This document shows positions 55,798 to 63,620 of a DNA stretch of 64,000 nt, one piece after another. The translations under genes and the position numbers were made by a program. The DNA is from Ramlibacter sp. (GTDB taxonomy: Bacteria > Pseudomonadota > Gammaproteobacteria > Burkholderiales > Burkholderiaceae_C), in contig NZ_JAQGNQ010000056.1 in NCBI RefSeq assembly GCF_028291745.1, forward strand, positions 186,001 to 250,000. The letters run 5' to 3'. Position 1 is the stretch's first letter. Every line of letters begins with the position of its first letter. Under the pieces are notes generated by a model. It saw only the letters and a program-made list of their open reading frames with translations. It searched no databases and was not told the origin of the DNA.

Positions 55798-56996
55798 TTC
55801 GCCGCCACTTCGCCCGGCCCGCTGGCCGGCTGCGGCGCAGCAGGTGCCGAGGCATCGAAGCGGCCGGCCGCGCGCAACACCAGTTGCGCCGGCGTGACCT
55901 GCTCGATGCCGACTTCGATCGTGCCGGGCAGTCCGTGCTGCAGCGCAAGCCGGGACGGCGCGGACACCGCCGGCGCGAACTCCACGCGCACCAGGCCGTC
56001 GTGCACTTCCCCGGCAACGCGGGTGACGGTCGCCTCGATGCTGCCGTACTGCGCCCACGGGAAACCATCGAGCCGCAGCCGCGCGCTCTGGCCCGGGCGG
56101 ATCCGCCCGAGCACCGCTGCCGGAGCGAAGTCCGCGACGATGATCAGGCTGCCATGCGGCACCACCGTCGCCAGCCGCTCGCCCTGCGCCACGTAGGCGC
56201 CGGTGTGCAGCGCCGCGACGTCGGCGACCGTGCCGTCGATCGGCGCGCGCACGGTGTGGCGATCGATCTCCTGCTTCAGCCGCTCGCTGGTGGCTTCGCT
56301 CGCCGCCACCTCGCCCTCCAGCGAGAGCACCGAGCGGCGCAGGCTTTCCACCTGCGCCTCCTGCTGGTAGGCACGCGCCTGCGCTTCGGTGGCCAGCCGG
56401 CGCGATTCGGCGGCCAGCGCTTCCTGCGAGGCGCCCAGCTTCAAGGCCTCGGTGTGGGCGCGCGCCGCCTCGATCTGCGCGACCCCGCCGACCGCGCTTT
56501 CCTCGCGCAGGCGGTGCTCGTTGTCGCGCGCGAACTCCACGGCCGCGACGGCCTCGCGGGTGCGGAACTGCGCGGCCTCGTTGGCGGCCACGGCCGCGGC
56601 GCGATCGCGCCCGGCGGCCTGCTCCAGGGACGCGATCTCCTTTTTCAGCGAGGCGATGCGCGGCACGATGGCGCGCAGGTGCGTCGCCTCCTCGGCGAGG
56701 CGCAGTTTCTCGGGAGCGGCATCGAGTTCGATCAGCCGGTCGCCGGCATGCACCTCCTGCCCCAGCACCAGCGTGTTGACCGTGATCTTGCTCGGGACCA
56801 GGGCGGCCACCGGATGCGCGGACTGCTGCACTTCAAGACGCGCGTGGCGCGACACCTCGTAGAGCGTCACCCGTCCGAACACGAACCAGACAAACCAGGC
56901 CGTCAGCAGCACGGCGGCCGTGAGCCAGGCGAACAGCGTGCGGTGGCCGCCATCGTGCGCCAGCGACCTCGTGGTTCGCGCGAAACGGGTCGCCAT
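55794..56996 (-). CDS. HlyD-family periplasmic adaptor of the peptide exporter
   Basis: This 400-residue adaptor has an N-terminal anchor (LFAWLTAAVLLTAWFVWFVFG), a biotinyl-lipoyl-like domain (LVLGQEVHAGDRLIEL), a long coiled coil (residues about 85-230) and a beta-barrel part (RHTVRAPIDGTVADVAALHTG). It would connect the ABC exporters to the NodT-like outer-membrane protein. AGGAGA lies before ATG 56996, 12 bases after the regulator stop, so the operon continues from the two-component genes. Confidence 0.9.
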   Translation of the reverse strand: MATRFARTTRSLAHDGGHRTLFAWLTAAVLLTAWFVWFVFGRVTLYEVSRHARLEVQQSAHPVAALVPSKITVNTLVLGQEVHAGDRLIELDAAPEKLRLAEEATHLRAIVPRIASLKKEIASLEQAAGRDRAAAVAANEAAQFRTREAVAAVEFARDNEHRLREESAVGGVAQIEAARAHTEALKLGASQEALAAESRRLATEAQARAYQQEAQVESLRRSVLSLEGEVAASEATSERLKQEIDRHTVRAPIDGTVADVAALHTGAYVAQGERLATVVPHGSLIIVADFAPAAVLGRIRPGQSARLRLDGFPWAQYGSIEATVTRVAGEVHDGLVRVEFAPAVSAPSRLALQHGLPGTIEVGIEQVTPAQLVLRAAGRFDASAPAAPQPASGPGEVAAK

Positions 56997-57008
56997 TGCT
57001 TGGGTCTC

Positions 57009-57653
57009 CTACCGCATCGAGCGGTCGTGCTTGTTGGCCAGCAGCGCCGCCTCGACGCGGCTGCGCACCTGCAGTTTCTGCAGGATGTTGGTCACGTAAT
57101 GCTTGATCGTCTGCTCGGACAGGAAGATCTTTTCGCCGATCGCACGGTTGGTGTAGCCGTTGCCGATCAGCGCCAGGATCTCGCGTTCGCGCGACGTCAG
57201 CTCCTGCAGCGGGTCCGGTGCCTTGCCCTGCGTCAACGACACCAGCATTTCGCCGGCCAGGGACTGGGACACATAGACTTCGCCCGCAGCAGCAGCACGC
57301 ACGACCCGTGCCAGTTCATGCGCAGAGACGCCCTTGAGCACGTACGCGCGGGCGCCGGCCTTGAAGGCGGCCAGCAGGCGGTCCTTGTCGTCGGAGACGG
57401 TGAGCATCACGATGGCCGTGGCGGGGCAGGCGATGCTGACCTTCTCCGCGGTCTGGATGCCGTTCCAGCCGACCATGCTGACGTCGAGCAGCATCACCTG
57501 CGGCATCAGCGTGCGCGCGAGCTGCAGGGCCTGTTCCCCGGAGTCGGTCTCGCCGACGACCTGGAAGTCCGGCTCCCCCTGCAGCGCGGAAACGACGCCC
57601 TGGCGGAAGAGCGGGTGGTCGTCGACGACGACGATACTGATGCGGTCAGACAT
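57009..57653 (-). CDS. LuxR/NarL-type response regulator of the peptide cluster
   Basis: This 214-residue regulator has a receiver domain with phosphoacceptor Asp57 (VMLLDVSMVGWNG). A LuxR helix-turn-helix lies near residues 148-205 (ELTSREREILALIGNGYTN, SEQTIKHYVTNILQKLQVRS). Its start overlaps the 3' end of the kinase gene by 8 bp. It probably controls both this operon and the divergent peptide genes through dyads near 59.1 kb. Confidence 0.93.
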   Translation of the reverse strand: MSDRISIVVVDDHPLFRQGVVSALQGEPDFQVVGETDSGEQALQLARTLMPQVMLLDVSMVGWNGIQTAEKVSIACPATAIVMLTVSDDKDRLLAAFKAGARAYVLKGVSAHELARVVRAAAAGEVYVSQSLAGEMLVSLTQGKAPDPLQELTSREREILALIGNGYTNRAIGEKIFLSEQTIKHYVTNILQKLQVRSRVEAALLANKHDRSMR

Positions 57654-59043
57654 GGATTTCCTCCCTGGAGGTGAGCGGCAGGATGGCCCGCACGGTGGTG
57701 CCCTGGTCGGCGGCGGATTCGATGCTGAAGGTGCCGCCCACGACTTCGACCCGCTCGCGCATGCCGGCGAGTCCGAGGCGGCCGTGCCGCCGGCCCGAAT
57801 TCGGCTGGAACCCAGGTCCTTCGTCGCGCACTTCGAGCGTCAGGTTTTCCTCGTTGCCGCGCACGGTGACGTGGCAGTTCTTGCCCTGCGCGTGCCGGAA
57901 GCAATTGGCCAGCGACTCCTGCAGCACGCGGCACAGCGTGATCTTGATGCGCGTGGAGGCGTTCACGTCGGGCACCTGCGAATCGAGCTGCACGCGGGTG
58001 GAGGTCTTGGTTTCGTAGTCGCGCACGACCCGCGCCACCAGCTCGGTCAGCGTGAGGTGATGGATGTCCGGCAGCTGCAGGTCGGCGGAGATGGCACGCA
58101 AGTCCGTCAGCGCCGACTGCACCGCGGCGCGCACCGGCGCAAGATTGCTGGCAGCGCACTGGCCCGACTGCCCGTCGCCGCAGCCCGCGTCGACCGTCTG
58201 CAGCTGCATCAGGGCAAACCCGAGGTCCTGGCCGGGGCCGTCGTGCAGGTCGGCGGAGAGGCGCTGGAGGAAGTTTTCGTTGAGCGCGGTGGCACGTTCG
58301 GCCGCGCGCTTGACGCGCTGGTGCAACACCGCGTTCTGGGCGTTGAGCGACGTGAGCTGCGCCAGCTTTTCGCTCAGGTCCCGCTGCTGGCGCACGATGG
58401 TTTCGCTGCCGCGGCGAACCACCGCGAACAGCAGCAGGTACATCGTGAGCATGGTGGCCGCGAAACTCATCCAGCTCTGGCGCTGCGCCGCGGCGGCTTC
58501 GCGGTCGACCTCGTCGGGCACCTGGTAGAACTCGGCGACCGCAATGATCTTGCCCAGGCGGTCGGCGTGGATGGGGGTGTAGGTCTCGATCACGCGGGGC
58601 AGCGGCTGGCCGTGCTCCTCCTCGTCCGAGCGCTCGCTGATTTCCGAGAAGATGTCGCCGTGCAAGGCGTCCGCCAGGCCCTCGTCGATCGGATAGACCT
58701 TGCCGATCTGGCTGGGATCGTTGCTGAAAAGCACGCGGCCATCGGCGCGCCAGATCTTCAGGCCGGCGATCTTCTGGCCGAGAGGCGTGTGCGTGAGCAG
58801 GTCCGACAGCGCGGCGCGATCGCCCGGCTCCAGGTCGTTCTGGCGCAGCAGCACCTGGACGTGGGGCGCGACGAAGCTGTCGACGTAGAGCGCCGTCACG
58901 CCACCGATGCGGCGCACGACGCTCTCCTCGACCTGGTTGCCGATCCAGTGGCCGATGATCAGCGTGCCTGCAAGCAGGATCGGAAAGCTGAGCAGCAGGA
59001 ACTGCTGGGACAGCGACAGCCGAAAAAAGAAGTTCTTCATCAT
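57646..59043 (-). CDS. NarX/UhpB-like sensor histidine kinase of the peptide cluster
   Basis: This 465-residue membrane kinase has TM1 near 9-31, a periplasmic sensor to about 185, and TM2 near 188-210. A HisKA_3 dimerisation segment with His in SADLHDGPGQDLG and an HATPase domain (RDEGPGFQ) follow. Two adjacent ATG codons (59043, 59040) can start it. It is first in the operon and is the likely signal sensor for expression of the peptide system. Confidence 0.9.
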   Translation of the reverse strand: MMKNFFFRLSLSQQFLLLSFPILLAGTLIIGHWIGNQVEESVVRRIGGVTALYVDSFVAPHVQVLLRQNDLEPGDRAALSDLLTHTPLGQKIAGLKIWRADGRVLFSNDPSQIGKVYPIDEGLADALHGDIFSEISERSDEEEHGQPLPRVIETYTPIHADRLGKIIAVAEFYQVPDEVDREAAAAQRQSWMSFAATMLTMYLLLFAVVRRGSETIVRQQRDLSEKLAQLTSLNAQNAVLHQRVKRAAERATALNENFLQRLSADLHDGPGQDLGFALMQLQTVDAGCGDGQSGQCAASNLAPVRAAVQSALTDLRAISADLQLPDIHHLTLTELVARVVRDYETKTSTRVQLDSQVPDVNASTRIKITLCRVLQESLANCFRHAQGKNCHVTVRGNEENLTLEVRDEGPGFQPNSGRRHGRLGLAGMRERVEVVGGTFSIESAADQGTTVRAILPLTSREEIHV

Positions 59044-59122
59044 CCCCGGTCGGTCCGGCCCTCCACCTTCGCATCTCATCCGCGTGCATCCCAAGCTGCA
59101 CGCGGCTCCACTAACGCCGAGG

Positions 59123-59166
59123 CAATGTAACAGTCGGCCTGACATTGTCAAAGGCACCAAGGTGCC
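59123..59166. promoter_or_regulatory. two dyads in the divergent promoter region
   Basis: CAATGT at 59123-59128 and ACATTG at 59142-59147 form an inverted repeat with a 13-bp spacer. GGCACC-AA-GGTGCC at 59153-59166 is a perfect 14-bp palindrome. They sit in the 195-bp gap between the divergent kinase and peptide-maturation genes. They are good candidate sites for the LuxR-type regulator or a second factor. Confidence 0.5.
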
Positions 59167-59238
59167 TAGCGGATGGAACGTGGGAGCCATGCAAATCGCG
59201 CGCAACGAGGCTAACGTCCGGTTGAGCGAACCCATAGC

Positions 59239-61179
59239 ATGCTTTCCATGACACACCTTGGTCAATCCGGTCCTGCCAGGGCCCCCGACAGCGCCGGCGA
59301 TGCCGCCGGCCTGGGGGGTTGCCCCTTCGGCCATGACACACCGGCGGCCGGGTTGGCCCCCGGCGATCCGCTGCACCTGCCCATGAACAAGCGTTCGGTG
59401 GTGCAGTACGCCGACTCGCCGGAAGGTGTGCGCGAACTCCACCTGTACTGCGGCACCAAGGAGATCGTGTTCGACGAACCGGACCTGTTCGCCTTCGGGG
59501 AGGCGCTGGTGCGGCATGGCAGCTTCGTGGCGCAGGACACCACCACCTGGGGCGACGGCTACGAGTGGCCACGGATGTGCGAGTTGCTGGAGCAACTGAT
59601 CGTGGAGGGCGTGCTGCTGCGAGGCGTGCCTGCGCCGCTCGGCTTTGGCGCCGCCGCCGAAGGCAAGGACCAGCCCTCGCCGCTGCCGCCCGCGCCGAGC
59701 GCCCGCGCCCGCAGCTGGGACGAATTCGAGGAGATCACCCGCGAAGTTGCCGGCCAGTCACTGGAGCCGGGCTACCTCGAACTGGTGGTGCCGGTGTTCC
59801 GCGTGGCGCACATCGCGCTCGACTCCGAGGGACGCCAGGTCGGCGAAGCCAACGTCTTTCCCAAGCCGCTGCGGGTCGAGGTGCCGACGCGTTGGCGCAC
59901 CTGCATCTATCCGGGCAGCCGTTATCTCGACGAACGGCCGATGAACGTGAGCGCGCTCAAGGCGATGCGCTCGCACTGGTCGCAGATCATGGGCGCGCTG
60001 CTGCGCATCCGCACGGCCTACCTCAAGCGCTTTCCTTCGGCCCGCACGGTGATGACACTGGGCGACGTCGAGCGGCTCTCGACGCTGGTGCTCGCCGTGC
60101 CCACCTACCAGCTGGCGCGCCAGCAGGGACGCGTCGCCAACGGGGAACTGCACCCCGTGCTCTCCAACATGTTCCGGGTGACCGACGGCGTGCGCCTGAC
60201 CACCCACCACATGCTGTTCATCCCCGTGGCGGAAGCCACGCTGTCACCCGATACGCCGGTCACCTCCGCCGACATCCACGCCTACGCCGAGCGCAACAAC
60301 TCGCTGCATTCGCAGCACGGTGTCTGCGCCGGGCCGAGCAACATGATCGACCAGTTCCTGCGCCTGTTGATCGAGGGGCAGGACGGCGCCGGGTACGCGC
60401 AGGTGCCGCTCGATCCGGCGGTCGAGAGCGCGCTGGCCGACCTCGAGGTGGCGATCGACTACGGCCTGCTGGGCCTGCAGGCCTTCGCAGTGGTGTTCTC
60501 GCTGTGGCCGCTGATGACGCGCACCTATGCGCGCATGGCCGCCATCGTCAGCAACTGGAGCGGCGAGCGCACGCCCGCGCTGCAACGGCTGGACACCTAC
60601 CTGCAGGAGAAGGCGCTGCTCCTGCAGCAGGAGACCTTCCACGCGACCGAGGAATGGCGCGCGAACCGCGAACGCGTGTACGGCGACATCTTCGCGCAGT
60701 GCGCCGCCGGCCTCGGCGACCCGGTGCGCCAGTCGCTTGCGCATCGCGTTTCGGGCCGCTTGGGCGAGCAACACCATGCCGCCGCCGAGACGCTGCGCGC
60801 CATCCTGCAGGACCGCTGCACGGCCGGGGACGGCTCCGGCCAGGACGACGTCCACCTGCTGGTCGAGACCCTGATGCATTCGTTCGTGCGCACGCAGGAG
60901 ACCCTCTGCCTCGCGGGCGACGTGCAGCGGCGCATCAACGACCTGCTTGGGCGGCCGCAGCCCAAGCGCCCCTTCACGGCCACCGACGTGGACATCCACG
61001 TGCTGCTGCAGGCCGACGAGGCGCGGCGCCTGCCGCACCTGCTGGATGAACTGGAAAGACTGCTTGGATTTCACGTGGCGATCACCTGTGACGCCCTGGA
61101 GATCCGAGACGAATCGGGCCTGAGTTTTGCATCTCAAGACTCAGCCCCCCAAGGGTTGCCGGCACAGGGCCGGCGATAA
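59239..61179 (+). CDS. uncharacterised 646-residue protein, putative peptide-maturation factor
   Basis: I do not recognise a family. Residues about 50-125 (ELHLYCGTKEIVFDEPDLF, then MCELLEQLIVEGVLLR) look like a small strand-plus-winged-helix fold, similar in pattern to leader-binding RRE/PqqD domains. An N-terminal GGCPFGHDT could bind metal or haem. The middle holds TTHHMLFIP and a Cys/His-containing HSQHGVCAGPSNM. The C-terminal 250 residues are helical. There is no radical-SAM CxxxCxxC, YcaO, LanM or nitroreductase pattern that I can see. It ends 38 bp before the putative precursor gene, so a role in modifying that peptide is inferred. ATG 59248 is an alternative start. Confidence 0.8.
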   Translation: MLSMTHLGQSGPARAPDSAGDAAGLGGCPFGHDTPAAGLAPGDPLHLPMNKRSVVQYADSPEGVRELHLYCGTKEIVFDEPDLFAFGEALVRHGSFVAQDTTTWGDGYEWPRMCELLEQLIVEGVLLRGVPAPLGFGAAAEGKDQPSPLPPAPSARARSWDEFEEITREVAGQSLEPGYLELVVPVFRVAHIALDSEGRQVGEANVFPKPLRVEVPTRWRTCIYPGSRYLDERPMNVSALKAMRSHWSQIMGALLRIRTAYLKRFPSARTVMTLGDVERLSTLVLAVPTYQLARQQGRVANGELHPVLSNMFRVTDGVRLTTHHMLFIPVAEATLSPDTPVTSADIHAYAERNNSLHSQHGVCAGPSNMIDQFLRLLIEGQDGAGYAQVPLDPAVESALADLEVAIDYGLLGLQAFAVVFSLWPLMTRTYARMAAIVSNWSGERTPALQRLDTYLQEKALLLQQETFHATEEWRANRERVYGDIFAQCAAGLGDPVRQSLAHRVSGRLGEQHHAAAETLRAILQDRCTAGDGSGQDDVHLLVETLMHSFVRTQETLCLAGDVQRRINDLLGRPQPKRPFTATDVDIHVLLQADEARRLPHLLDELERLLGFHVAITCDALEIRDESGLSFASQDSAPQGLPAQGRR

Positions 61180-61217
61180 AACGTGCAAGAGCACACACAC
61201 ACACTGGAGATAGCACC

Positions 61218-61367
61218 ATGAAGATCAAATCCAACGTTCGCGCGGGTAGTGGCGGCAACAGCAGCGCCGCCAGCAGCAACGCCAAGGTCGGCGGCCATAG
61301 CAGCAGCCAGGTCGCCGGCACCGTCGGCTTCTACTTCCCGGCCATCAGCCGCTGCGTGGGTATCTAA
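61218..61367 (+). CDS. putative ribosomal peptide (RiPP/bacteriocin-like) precursor, 49 residues
   Basis: The peptide starts MKIKSNVRAG, continues with a Ser/Gly/Asn-rich stretch containing GSGG and VGG, and ends in a hydrophobic aromatic tail, GFYFPAISRCVGI, with a single Cys. GGAGA lies seven bases before ATG 61218. Possible leader cuts are after Gly13, Gly26 or Ala-Gly34, giving 36-, 23- or 15-residue products. None has a classical hydrophobic -4 residue. Its place between a novel protein and an outer-membrane channel gene, opposite a C39 exporter operon, makes it the likely substrate. Function is inference. Confidence 0.75.
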   Translation: MKIKSNVRAGSGGNSSAASSNAKVGGHSSSQVAGTVGFYFPAISRCVGI

Positions 61368-61405
61368 CCCCCACGTTTGGGGGTGGGTGACCCAACTCAC
61401 CCACC
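61366..61405 (+). terminator. tandem hairpins directly after the precursor gene
   Basis: AACCCCC...GGGGGT forms one stem-loop starting in the stop codon. GGTGGGTGA-CCCAAC-TCACCCACC forms a second with a 9-bp stem and 6-base loop. No T-run follows. They could be a partial terminator or processing site that makes more precursor than channel mRNA. Confidence 0.55.
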
Positions 61406-61429
61406 TCCGGACGTCTGGCGGCCTGCAGG

Positions 61430-61497
61430 GCAAGGAAGCGCTACCCGCCTTCCGTGTTCAAGGAATCCTCGCCATGACCGGTGCGGTGCTTCCTTGC
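61430..61497. repeat. inverted repeat GCAAGGAAGC...GCTTCCTTGC in the leader of the channel gene
   Basis: Ten-base perfect arms at 61430-61439 and 61488-61497 surround 48 bp upstream of the NodT-like gene. The 240-bp region between the precursor and channel genes otherwise holds no ORF I would support. The structure may control translation of the channel. Confidence 0.5.
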
Positions 61498-61611
61498 AGG
61501 CCCGACCGACCGTCGCGCGGCTTGCCAGCCGCGCGCAAGTTTCAGGGGGCGGATGGCTCACCGGCATCCGTCCCCACTGTCCTGTCCGGACCCAGCCAGC
61601 CCATCGCTTCC

Positions 61612-63051
61612 ATGTTTCGCTGCCTGCCCTCTGCCTTGTCCGCCGCCACGCATGGCCTGGTGGCGCTGGCGCTGTGCGCCTGCAGCGCGGGACCGATGCG
61701 CCAACCTGAAGCGGTGGCGCCAGGCTCAAGTTTTCGCCACGCGCCCTCCGCGGCCGCTGCGCAACCCGCGCCGCCGCTGCAGCAGGACGCCTGGTGGAAG
61801 GCATTCGGGGACCCAACGCTGGACGAGCTCGAAGCGCGCGCCGCAACCGGCAGCACCTCGATCCAGGCCGCGGCCGCGCGACTGGCGCGTGCGCGTGCGC
61901 TCGTGCGCAGCACCGATGCCGCCAGCGCGCCGCTGCTCGCGGTGAAAGGGGGCGCCGGCCGCCAGGGCGGCCCATTGATCAATGCGATCGGCGGCCAGGG
62001 CACGCTGTTCAGCGGCAGCGCGGATCTGTCGTACGAGGTCGACCTGTTCGGCCGGCTGCAGCAGGCCACGGACGCCGCCTCGCTCGATGCGCAGGGGCAG
62101 CAGGCCTTGCTGCGCGACGCACAGTTGCTGGTGCAGGCCGACGTCGCGCAGAACTACCTCGCGCTGCGGGCGCTCGATGCCGAACGCGCGCTCGTGCAGG
62201 GCACCGCCGCCGCGTACCGCGAAACGCTGGCCATCACCGAGAGGCGCTTCCGCGGCGGCTCGGTGGCCGAACTCGAATGGGTGCGCGCCCAGGCGGAGGT
62301 CGCGGCCATCGAGTCCGATGCGCTGGCGCTCGAGCGGCGCCGGACCCAGGTCGAACATGCACTGGCCGTACTGACCGGTGCCTCGGCCTCGCTCTTCGCG
62401 TTGCCACCGCAAGACTGGACGTCGTCCCTGCCCGCCATTCCTGCCGGCCTTCCGGACACGGTACTCGCCCGCCGCCCCGATGTCGCCGCGGCCCGGCGCG
62501 CGATCGAAGCGGCGCAGACGCGCCTCGGACTCGCGCGCACTGCATGGCTGCCGCAACTGACGCTGACCGCCTCGGGCGGCACGGCGTCGCCAACCCTGGT
62601 CAACGTGCTGCAGGCGTCGTCGCAAGTCTGGAGCATAGGCGCCCTGCTCGGCGCCACCGTGTTCGACGGCGGCCGGCGCAAGGCAGGCATCCAGCTGGCC
62701 GATGCCGATCTCGAGTCTTCGCTGGTGAGCTATCGCGAGCATGTGCTGGTCGCGCTGCGCGACGTGGAGGACCAGCTGTCCGCCCTGCAGTTGCTCGCCG
62801 GCCAGGCCCAGGCCCAGTCGGCCGCCGTCACGCTGGGCAGCCGTGCCGCGCTGCTGGCCGACTCCCGCTACCGCAGCGGCTTGGCCAGCCAGCTCGACGT
62901 GCTCGACGCGCGTCGCACCGAGCTGCGCAATCGACGCGAGGCACTGCAGGTGCGTTCCGAGCAGTACCAGGCCACCGTACGCCTCATTCGCGCACTCGGT
63001 GGCGGCTGGGAGGCTGCATCGGCCGCTGACCGCCCCCCGGCAAACCCTTAG
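61612..63051 (+). CDS. NodT-family outer-membrane efflux lipoprotein
   Basis: This 479-residue TolC-like channel begins with a lipoprotein signal (THGLVALALCAC, lipobox Cys at about residue 24). It continues AWWKAFGDPTLDELEARA, with two OEP helical repeats (e.g. SYEVDLFGRLQQATDAA, LARRPDVAAARRAIEAA). ATG 61612 is chosen because of the lipobox; an in-frame ATG at 61474 would add 46 unlikely residues. It probably gives the outer-membrane exit for the ABC/HlyD peptide exporter encoded on the other strand. Confidence 0.9.
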   Translation: MFRCLPSALSAATHGLVALALCACSAGPMRQPEAVAPGSSFRHAPSAAAAQPAPPLQQDAWWKAFGDPTLDELEARAATGSTSIQAAAARLARARALVRSTDAASAPLLAVKGGAGRQGGPLINAIGGQGTLFSGSADLSYEVDLFGRLQQATDAASLDAQGQQALLRDAQLLVQADVAQNYLALRALDAERALVQGTAAAYRETLAITERRFRGGSVAELEWVRAQAEVAAIESDALALERRRTQVEHALAVLTGASASLFALPPQDWTSSLPAIPAGLPDTVLARRPDVAAARRAIEAAQTRLGLARTAWLPQLTLTASGGTASPTLVNVLQASSQVWSIGALLGATVFDGGRRKAGIQLADADLESSLVSYREHVLVALRDVEDQLSALQLLAGQAQAQSAAVTLGSRAALLADSRYRSGLASQLDVLDARRTELRNRREALQVRSEQYQATVRLIRALGGGWEAASAADRPPANP

Positions 63052-63230
63052 GGTCGGCCCTTCCGGCGCACAAGCCTTGCGCCTGACCCTGCAGATTCCC
63101 GAGAATGGCATGGCACGTGCTCATCTCCCCTGAGCCAGCTTCGAGGCAGCCGCACAGGGTCCGGCACCGCTGACGAGTGAGCTGTTTTCACCGTCATGCG
63201 CGCGTGCGCGCCAGCTTCAAGGGAGTAATC

Positions 63231-63620
63231 GTGGCTCACGGGACCAGGGTCCTGATCGTCGAGGACGAGGACACGCTAGGCGACAACCTGCGGCAGTTCC
63301 TGCAACGCCGCGGCTGGGAGCCGCTGGTGGCCCGTACCGGCGGCCTCGCCGTCACCGCCTCCGCAAGCTTCCAGCCCCGCGTGATCCTGCTCGATTACCA
63401 GCTGCCCGACATGGATGGCTTCCAGGTGCTCGGCGCTATCCGGCAAAGCCATGGCTGCGGCTGCATCCTGATGACGGCGCACCCGGCCGATACGGTCTCC
63501 GCCGCGGCGCAGATGCACTGCATCCGCCACATCCTCTACAAGCCCTTCTCGCTCGCCGAGATGGAAGAGCGGCTGTTCCAAGCCCAGCAGGACTACTCCA
63601 GCTTTCCCACGCGTCCGTAA
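63231..63620 (+). CDS. single-domain response regulator at the end of the peptide cluster
   Basis: This 129-residue receiver has VLIVEDEDTLGDNLRQFL, phosphoacceptor Asp55 (ILLDYQLPDMDG), MTAHPA and the conserved Lys of YKPFS. There is no output domain. GTG 63231 is chosen because AGGGAG lies five to six bases upstream; an ATG at 63177 would add 18 atypical residues. It may modulate the two-component system at 57-59 kb, but no direct evidence is visible. Confidence 0.82.
   Translation: MAHGTRVLIVEDEDTLGDNLRQFLQRRGWEPLVARTGGLAVTASASFQPRVILLDYQLPDMDGFQVLGAIRQSHGCGCILMTAHPADTVSAAAQMHCIRHILYKPFSLAEMEERLFQAQQDYSSFPTRP

Noticed and set aside
54146..55897. A 583-residue plus-strand frame in the peptide cluster
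   Set aside because: It is antisense to the C39 exporter, rich in His/Arg/Gln as expected of a mirror frame.
61474..61611. N-terminal extension of the NodT-like lipoprotein
   Set aside because: It would bury the lipoprotein signal 46 residues inside the protein and runs through an inverted repeat.
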